This document shows, one piece after another, positions 40,568 through 46,072 of a stretch of 46,072 bases of DNA (its first letter is position 1; each line of letters opens with the position of its first letter). This DNA is from Megamonas hypermegale_A. GTDB lineage: Bacteria > Bacillota > Negativicutes > Selenomonadales > Selenomonadaceae. A model generated the notes under the pieces. It saw nothing but the letters and a program-made list of their open reading frames with translations. It was not told the DNA's origin and ran no database searches. The position numbers and the translations under genes are program-made. The stretch is taken from NCBI RefSeq assembly GCF_030371585.1, contig NZ_JAUDCE010000017.1, one strand, 5' to 3'.

Positions 40568-41905
40568 ATGATAGATGAGAAATATATAGAGCTTAATAAT
40601 AAAGTACAGCTTATTTTGCGCGTGGGACAGCTTTTGATGGAAAACTCCGCCGATACGAACAGGATTGTCCGCTCGATGAAAAGGACGGCGGCTTTTGCGA
40701 ATATATTCGATGAACAAATCCAGATACATGTTACTTATACTACGATAATGATTACGGTAAGCGCCGATAATTATCACATAACGAAACTGCAAAAATGCCA
40801 GCAGCACAATGTAGACATGCAGATAATATCGGAGGTCAGCCGCCTTACGTGGGAAGCGATAGAAATGGATTTTTCGGTGGAGGAATTCAGCCGGAAACTC
40901 GATAAAATCGTGAAGAAGAAAAATAAATACACTTCGTTCATAATCAATCTGGGAGCGGCGCTTGCCTGCGGCGGCGTAGGAAAAATGTTCGGCTGCGATT
41001 TTGTGGCGGCACTGTATACGGCACTTGCCGCTTTTATCGGCTTTTTTATCCGCAGCGTATGTGTAAAGGGAAAGATAAATCCGTACGTTGCCATTCAGAT
41101 ATCGTCGTTTTTTGCGACGACGGTGGCGTATTTCACGCATTTTCTGCCGTTCAGCTCGACGCCGTGGTATCCGATGCTGGCCTGCGCCATTTTTATCGTG
41201 CCGGGAGTGCCGCTGATTAACGCATTGGAGGATATGCTGGACGGATACATTACTGCCGGTATGACGCGCGCTATGAATACGCTGCTCATGGTAGGTGCAA
41301 TGACGTTCGGTATTTTATTTGCCATAAAGATTTTCAGCGTGGCGGATTTTACGCATATCGAGATGATTAGTCACCAGCCGTATATTATCTACGTGATATC
41401 GGCGTTTATCGCTTCCGCCGGATTTTCTACGATGTTTGATGTGCCGCCGCGCCTTTTATGGGTTGTCGGGCTGGGCGGCGTAATCTGCGTATGCGTGCGC
41501 ACTCTGTCCATGGATTTATTGGGCGTGGGAATGCCGATAGGAACTTTTCTCGGCGCGATGACGGTCAGCATGATTGCCCTTAAAGCCGTCCACTGGTTCC
41601 ATGTGCCTACGCATGTACTCGTCATACCGTCGGCGATTGCCCTGATGCCGGGAATTTTCATGTACAGGCTGCTGTTCAATATTATCGATATCGACACATT
41701 GAGCGCTGCTGAATTATTGTCTGCCGTGCAGAGCGGCGTAAATGCCATGCTCGTCATACTGGCGATTACAATCGGCGTGGCGCTGCCGAATATTCTGGCG
41801 CGGAAATACTTCGATACGATTAACGCGAAACGGTTGCGGCGCGCTCTAACAGAGAGAAAATATCGACAGCATACTATGTGCAAATACAAATTGAGCAAAA
41901 GCTGA
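40568..41905 (+). CDS. thrE: ThrE-family threonine/serine exporter (fused halves)
   Basis: 445-aa membrane protein. Residues 1-125 are a cytoplasmic DUF1212-type start (LRVGQLLMENSADTNRIVRS). About ten membrane helices follow (about 123-420), covering both the DUF1212 and DUF3815-like halves that in other Firmicutes are two genes. ThrE proteins export L-threonine and L-serine using the proton motive force. The C-terminus carries a basic tail (KRLRRALTERKYRQH). It is a single gene, with a short repeat copy upstream and a full one downstream. Confidence 0.85.
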   Translation: MIDEKYIELNNKVQLILRVGQLLMENSADTNRIVRSMKRTAAFANIFDEQIQIHVTYTTIMITVSADNYHITKLQKCQQHNVDMQIISEVSRLTWEAIEMDFSVEEFSRKLDKIVKKKNKYTSFIINLGAALACGGVGKMFGCDFVAALYTALAAFIGFFIRSVCVKGKINPYVAIQISSFFATTVAYFTHFLPFSSTPWYPMLACAIFIVPGVPLINALEDMLDGYITAGMTRAMNTLLMVGAMTFGILFAIKIFSVADFTHIEMISHQPYIIYVISAFIASAGFSTMFDVPPRLLWVVGLGGVICVCVRTLSMDLLGVGMPIGTFLGAMTVSMIALKAVHWFHVPTHVLVIPSAIALMPGIFMYRLLFNIIDIDTLSAAELLSAVQSGVNAMLVILAITIGVALPNILARKYFDTINAKRLRRALTERKYRQHTMCKYKLSKS

Positions 41906-41989
41906 ACTGTTTTAATGGCGCAATAGTGTTATTGTCCGTCAGTATAGTGATATTGTCATTTGCAGTAGAATTTTTTATACTGAATATAA

Positions 41990-42111
41990 GTTATACTGGT
42001 AAACATCGAGCCTATAACAAGCAGGAGAATAATTTATATTCGTTCGATGTTGTCACTTAACCTCACTTAATATGAATTATTCTCCTGCTTTGGTAAATCA
42101 ACCGGCATAAC
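41990..42111 (+). repeat. Structured ~120-bp repeat, copy D
   Basis: Outer helix 41990-42000 / 42101-42111 (GTTATACTGGT / ACCGGCATAAC, one mismatch). The inner arm 42020-42039 / 42070-42089 uses a different sequence (AGCAGGAGAATAATTTATAT) yet is fully paired, with one wobble. The loop keeps CACTTAACCTCACTTAA, and AACATCGA/TCGATGTT complementarity is intact. Confidence 0.9.
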
Positions 42112-42149
42112 AGATAATAATACTTTTATAAAAGAGAGTGGGTTTATTT

Positions 42150-42938
42150 ATGGTGAAGGCAATCTTTTTTGATATCGACGGGACTTTAATCAGTTTCAAG
42201 ACGCATAAAATTCCGCAGTCGACAATGCAGGCACTGCGGCAGCTGCATAAAAAGGGTGTGAAGCTGTTTATCTGTACGGGCAGACCGCCGACGGACATAA
42301 AATTTCTGACGGATGAGCTGCACGATTTGTTCAACGGCTATATCACGCTGAATGGTCAGTACTGCTACGATACGGATAATCATATTATTCACGAGCAGTG
42401 GCTGGATAAAAATGATTTGCAGATTTTGACCGATTATCTGAAGGATAAAGATATTGCCTGCGGTTTTATCGAGCTGGATTATTTTTATTTCAATCTGCGC
42501 AATCAATATCTGGCGGATTTGGACAAAACGCTCGGCTCGACGGCGCCGGAAAGAATTATCGACGATATGGGACGCATTCAGAAGCATAAAACGTACCAGC
42601 TCAATCTGTTTTTAACGGAAAAAGATGCACAGCCTGTGCTGGACATGCTGCCGAACTGCCGGGCGGTGCGCTGGTGCCCGCTGTTTGCGGATATAATCCC
42701 GAAAGAAGGCGGCAAGTCGGCGGGTATTAAGGCGATACTTGATTATTACAATATTGATATTGCTGACTGCATGGCGTTCGGCGACGGCGGCAACGATAAG
42801 GAAATGCTGGAGTTTGCCGCAATCGGCATAGCTATGGGCAATGCCGACGACGATGTAAAGGCGATTGCCGATTATGTAACGGATGATGTGGACAGCGACG
42901 GGATTTTAAAGGCGCTACAGCATTTTAAACTGCTATAA
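42150..42938 (+). CDS. HAD-superfamily (Cof-type) phosphatase
   Basis: 262-aa HAD hydrolase of the Cof family, a paralogue of the one at 23512. Motif I is FFDIDGTLISF, motif II is FICTGRPP, and motif IV is AFGDGGNDKEMLEFAAIGIAM. A type IIB cap lies between residues about 85 and 180. Small sugar phosphates or flavin/pyridoxal phosphates are typical substrates. ATG 42150 is preferred over an in-frame GTG twelve bases upstream because GAGAGTGG then sits at normal distance. Confidence 0.86.
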   Translation: MVKAIFFDIDGTLISFKTHKIPQSTMQALRQLHKKGVKLFICTGRPPTDIKFLTDELHDLFNGYITLNGQYCYDTDNHIIHEQWLDKNDLQILTDYLKDKDIACGFIELDYFYFNLRNQYLADLDKTLGSTAPERIIDDMGRIQKHKTYQLNLFLTEKDAQPVLDMLPNCRAVRWCPLFADIIPKEGGKSAGIKAILDYYNIDIADCMAFGDGGNDKEMLEFAAIGIAMGNADDDVKAIADYVTDDVDSDGILKALQHFKLL

Positions 42939-42978
42939 GCTTTGCTTTTGGGCGCGATATAGTATATAATAGTATTTT

Positions 42979-43020
42979 AAAGGACACTGTTTTGTATTAA
43001 AGCAAGATAGTGCCTTTTTT
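42979..43020 (+). terminator. Terminator after the HAD gene
   Basis: AAAGGACACT against AGTGCCTTT (one bulged A) with a 20-nt loop, followed by a run of T. Confidence 0.65.
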
Positions 43021-43064
43021 ATTGGATGAAATTTTTGAGGTTGAATATAAAGGAGGATTTTTTG

Positions 43065-43928
43065 ATGGATGATTTGGGAACACTGGCGCAGCTAAACTGG
43101 TATCCGGGTCATATGGCGAAGGCAAAGCGCATTATCTCGGAAAATCTGAAGCTCGTCGATGTCGTCATTGAACTTCTGGATGCACGCATTCCGCGCAGCA
43201 GCGCCAATCCTGTCTTGAAGGATTTAATCGGCACGAAGCCGCATCTTATCGCTTTGAATAAGATTGATTTAGCTGATAATGCAGTGAATAACGAATGGGA
43301 AGAATATTTTTCCTCGCTGGGCAAGACGGTGGTAAAAATAAATTCGCTGAACGGCAAGGGTATTCGCCAGCTCGTAACAAAGGCGGATGAACTGGCCAAA
43401 GCGAAAACGGCGAAATTTGCCAGCAAAGGAGCGAAGCCGCGTAATGCCCGCGTGATGATTGTAGGCATACCGAATGTCGGCAAGTCCTCGCTGATTAACC
43501 GCCTGTCGGGCAGTGCTTCGCTGAAAACGGCGGATAAACCGGGAGTTACGCGTGCTAAACAGTGGATTAAGATAAAAAACAATCTCGACCTTTTGGATAC
43601 GCCGGGCATACTCTGGCCGAAGTTCGAGGACCCGGAAGTCGGTTTAAATCTGGCTTTCACAGGAGCTATCAGCGATGAAGTGTACGATATCGAACAGGCG
43701 GCGCAGCTTCTATTATGGCGGCTTAAAGACCGTTACGAAAAAAATATCGCGGAACGGTACAAAGTGGCTGAGATGCCGCAGACGAGCGAGGAACTGTTTG
43801 AGCTTGTCGGCAGAAAACGCGGTTTTCTGCAAAAAGGCGGTGTGATTGATACGGAAAAAACGGCGATTGCCGTATTGAAGGATTTCCGCGCCGGCAAACT
43901 CGGCAATATATCTTTGGAAGAGCCGTAA
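43065..43928 (+). CDS. ylqF: Ribosome biogenesis GTPase YlqF/RbgA
   Basis: 287-aa circularly permuted GTPase needed for late 50S subunit assembly. G motifs appear in permuted order: G4 NKID (65-68), G1 GIPNVGKSS (134-142), then G3 DTPG (178-181). The N-terminal NWYPGHMAKA, the switch region KTADKPGVTRAKQW and the C-terminal RNA-binding helices fit RbgA. ATG 43065 is preceded by AAGGAGG; a longer in-frame form lacks such a site. It is followed by repeat copy E and typA. Confidence 0.94.
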   Translation: MDDLGTLAQLNWYPGHMAKAKRIISENLKLVDVVIELLDARIPRSSANPVLKDLIGTKPHLIALNKIDLADNAVNNEWEEYFSSLGKTVVKINSLNGKGIRQLVTKADELAKAKTAKFASKGAKPRNARVMIVGIPNVGKSSLINRLSGSASLKTADKPGVTRAKQWIKIKNNLDLLDTPGILWPKFEDPEVGLNLAFTGAISDEVYDIEQAAQLLLWRLKDRYEKNIAERYKVAEMPQTSEELFELVGRKRGFLQKGGVIDTEKTAIAVLKDFRAGKLGNISLEEP

Positions 43929-43985
43929 ATTAATATTTGACATAAGTATATTGATATACTACACTAATAAAAAGAACTTTTACAC

Positions 43986-44107
43986 ATTGTGCCGGGATAA
44001 TCATCTAAACCATACGGCAGTATAATACTTTATATTCATTTGATGTTGTCACTTAACCTCATTAAATATAAAGTATTATACTGCTCTAGTAAATCAACCG
44101 GCACGAT
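43986..44107 (+). repeat. Structured ~120-bp repeat, copy E
   Basis: Outer helix ATTGTGCCGG / CCGGCACGAT (43986-43995 / 44098-44107). Inner arm 44017-44035 / 44066-44084 is perfect over 19 bp. Loop CACTTAACCTCATTAA. It lies in the typA leader and ends 28 bp before the ribosome binding site. Confidence 0.9.
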
Positions 44108-44148
44108 AGATAAATAATTATATCATTGATACATTAGGAGGAATTTTT

Positions 44149-45963
44149 TTGTATATTAACAACAAATTGAGAAATGTCGCTATCATAGCTCATGTTGACC
44201 ACGGTAAAACTACGCTCGTCGACGCTATGCTGAAACAGAGCCATATTTTCCGTGCGAATGAACAAGTAGCAGAACGTGTAATGGACTCTAATGCGCTTGA
44301 ACGTGAACGCGGTATTACCATTTTGTCCAAAAATACAGCTGTAATGTATAAAGATATTAAAATCAATATTGTTGATACACCGGGTCATGCCGATTTCGGC
44401 GGCGAAGTTGAACGTGTACTCAACATGGTTGATGGTGTACTTTTGCTTGTTGATGCTTCCGAAGGCCCTATGCCGCAGACGAAATACGTTTTGCGCAAAG
44501 CGTTGGAGCAGGGCTTAAAACCAATCGTTGTCATCAATAAAATCGACCGTCCTGACCAGCGTATCGATGATGTTTATGATGAAGTCTTAGAATTATTCAT
44601 GGAACTCGGTGCTGACGACGACCAGCTCGACTTCCCTGTTGTATATGCCATTGCCCGCGACGGCATCGCCAAACTCAATCTTGATGATGAAAGCGACAGC
44701 TTAGAGCCGCTCATGGATTTACTTGTAAAAGAAATTCCGGCGCCGCAGGGCGATATCGAAGGTCCGCTTCAGCTTATGGTTACGACGCTCGACTCCGATG
44801 ATTATGTAGGCCGCGTGGCTATCGGCCGCGTTATGCGCGGTACGGTGAAAGCCGGTCAGAACGTTGTCGTTATCAGCGGCGACGGCGAAACGAAGGAACG
44901 TATCGGTAAAGTCTACATCTATCAGGGCTTGAAACGTGTGGAAGTGGACGAAGCGCCGCTCGGCGAAATCGTTGCTTTAACCGGTCTTACGAGTGCAAGT
45001 ATCGGCCATACGGTAGCCGACGCGGAAAATCCGGAAGCACTGCCGACAATCAATATCGACGAACCGACACTTTCCATGACGTTCGGCGTCAATACAAGCC
45101 CGTTTGCCGGCCGTGAAGGTCAATTCGTAACTTCCCGTCATCTGCGCGACCGTCTGTTTAAAGAAACAGAAACGAACGTAAGTCTGCGCGTGGAAGAAAC
45201 GGACAGCCCGGATACATTCAAAGTTTCCGGCCGCGGCGAACTGCATCTGTCCATTCTGATTGAAACAATGCGCCGTGAAGGCTATGAACTGCAAATCGGC
45301 AAACCGGAAGTTATCTATAAAGAAATCAACGGCCAGCTCTGCGAACCGATTGAAAATCTGACGATTGAAGTACCGCAGGAATTCATGGGTACTGTTATGG
45401 AATCGCTCGGTACGCGCAAAGCTGAACTTTCCAACATGACGGAGCTGAAAGGCTATCTGCGTCTGGAATTTACTATCCCGGCACGCGGTCTTATCGGTTT
45501 CCGCTCCGAGTTTCTGACGAATACGAAGGGCAACGGCATCATGAACCATGTATTCCGCGGTTATGCGCCGTACAAAGGCGATATCCCGGGACGCAGCCGC
45601 GGCTCGCTCGTTGCATTCGAACAGGGTGAAACGACGCCGTACGGTATTTACACATTGCAGGACCGCGGTACGATGTTCATCTCGCCGAACCAGATGGTTT
45701 ACGAAGGCATGATTATCGGTGAAAACAGCCGTGAACTCGACATGGACGTAAATCCGTGCAAAAAGAAAAACGTGTCCAACATGCGCTCTTCTTCTTCTGA
45801 TGAAGCTATCCGCCTTACTCCGCCGCGTATTTTAAGCCTCGAACAGGCTCTGGAATACATCAACAAGGACGAAATGGTGGAAGTTACACCAGAAAGCATC
45901 CGTTTGAGAAAAACAATTCTCGACAAAGCGCAGCGTGGCCGTATGCGTAAAAACGCAAAATAA
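44149..45963 (+). CDS. typA: Translational GTPase TypA/BipA
   Basis: 604-aa ribosome-associated GTPase of the EF-G/LepA class, involved in 50S assembly and stress adaptation. G1 is AHVDHGKTT (14-22), G3 is DTPGHADFGGE and G4 is VINKIDRPD. The C-terminal TypA-specific block (GLIGFRSEFLTNTKGNGIMN, then GRSRGSLVAFEQGETTPYG) is present. The start codon is TTG, with AGGAGG 7 nt upstream; there is no in-frame ATG near the conserved N-terminus, so the weak start is real and would limit translation. Confidence 0.95.
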   Translation: MYINNKLRNVAIIAHVDHGKTTLVDAMLKQSHIFRANEQVAERVMDSNALERERGITILSKNTAVMYKDIKINIVDTPGHADFGGEVERVLNMVDGVLLLVDASEGPMPQTKYVLRKALEQGLKPIVVINKIDRPDQRIDDVYDEVLELFMELGADDDQLDFPVVYAIARDGIAKLNLDDESDSLEPLMDLLVKEIPAPQGDIEGPLQLMVTTLDSDDYVGRVAIGRVMRGTVKAGQNVVVISGDGETKERIGKVYIYQGLKRVEVDEAPLGEIVALTGLTSASIGHTVADAENPEALPTINIDEPTLSMTFGVNTSPFAGREGQFVTSRHLRDRLFKETETNVSLRVEETDSPDTFKVSGRGELHLSILIETMRREGYELQIGKPEVIYKEINGQLCEPIENLTIEVPQEFMGTVMESLGTRKAELSNMTELKGYLRLEFTIPARGLIGFRSEFLTNTKGNGIMNHVFRGYAPYKGDIPGRSRGSLVAFEQGETTPYGIYTLQDRGTMFISPNQMVYEGMIIGENSRELDMDVNPCKKKNVSNMRSSSSDEAIRLTPPRILSLEQALEYINKDEMVEVTPESIRLRKTILDKAQRGRMRKNAK

Positions 45964-45982
45964 AATCAAGTAGTTATTTCGG

Positions 45983-46018
45983 AAAAAAGAAACGGTGAAA
46001 TCACTGCCGTTTCTTCTT
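45983..46018 (+). terminator. Terminator after typA
   Basis: AGAAACGG / CCGTTTCT stem with an 11-nt loop, followed by TCTTTCC. The T run is imperfect. Nothing else is visible from here to the end of the window. Confidence 0.7.
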
Positions 46019-46072
46019 TCCTGAAAATAAATTGTGAGAATATATTATTTATTGCAGGATTTTTTGAATTTT

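Noticed and set aside
40499..41140. 213-codon minus-strand open frame opposite thrE
   Set aside because: It is a shadow of the 5' half of thrE and its composition is unlike real proteins of the window.
7201..44107. CRISPR array
   Set aside because: The ~120-bp repeats are kilobases apart, palindromic and without regular spacers, and no cas gene is present.
1..46072. tRNA, rRNA or other standard RNA genes
   Set aside because: I looked for cloverleaf-like and rRNA-like stretches in the intergenic regions and saw none. The only RNA-like signals are the leaders and repeats listed.

Overview
The window reads as chromosomal DNA of an anaerobic, fermentative low-GC Firmicute. The gene content (SCIFF peptide with its radical SAM maturase, rapZ-yvcK-whiA, cofactor-independent phosphoglycerate mutase, HrcA/CIRCE-controlled groESL, a GGGtGRT protein with a NifU-like partner) suggests the Negativicutes (Selenomonadales-like), but this is inference: no rRNA or tRNA gene is present to settle it. 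Coding density is high and there is no prophage, transposase or CRISPR array.

Layout. 20-6052 (minus strand): a three-module flavoprotein/rhodanese/siroheme-reductase fusion, a UvrD-type helicase with an embedded DEDDh exonuclease, and a DinJ-YafQ toxin-antitoxin pair. 6185-10860 (plus): a complete beta-glucoside regulon (LicT/BglG antiterminator, PTS EIIBCA, GH1 phospho-glucosidase) with two RNA antiterminator (RAT) sites. 10900-15137 (minus): a DUF4337-type membrane protein, a MerR regulator, a TSUP exporter and groES-groEL under CIRCE. 15287-19227 (plus): a LacI repressor, a GH32 sucrase and a LacY/CscB-like permease, with two matching 16-bp operators. 19466-23355: a cytidylate-kinase-like protein, a short AraC regulator, a nitroreductase, a threonine aldolase and a small membrane protein. 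23512-28489: a HAD phosphatase and rapZ-yvcK-whiA-polysaccharide deacetylase. 28650-31916: an exported protein of unknown function and the SCIFF locus (scfA, scfB). 32094-40319: a lower-glycolysis cluster gap-pgk-tpiA-gpmI-[NifU-like]-[GGGtGRT]-pyk; no enolase gene is in it. 40568-45963: thrE, a HAD phosphatase, ylqF/rbgA and typA/bipA.

The most striking non-genic content is two families of structured intergenic repeats. The first is a ~120-bp element with five full copies (7201, 19261, 28498, 41990, 43986) and two arm-deleted short copies (12877, 40459). Its outer and inner helices differ between copies by compensating base changes while the loop stays almost invariant. The second is a ~425-bp element present twice in opposite orientation (21166-21593 and 30106-30530), built of nested hairpins and each time lying just 5' of a gene.

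Three leaders look regulatory beyond the known classes. RAT2 overlaps a hairpin that buries the Shine-Dalgarno of the PTS gene. The gap leader holds two mutually exclusive helices, one of them terminator-like. The tpiA-gpmI spacer is a GC-rich three-hairpin structure.
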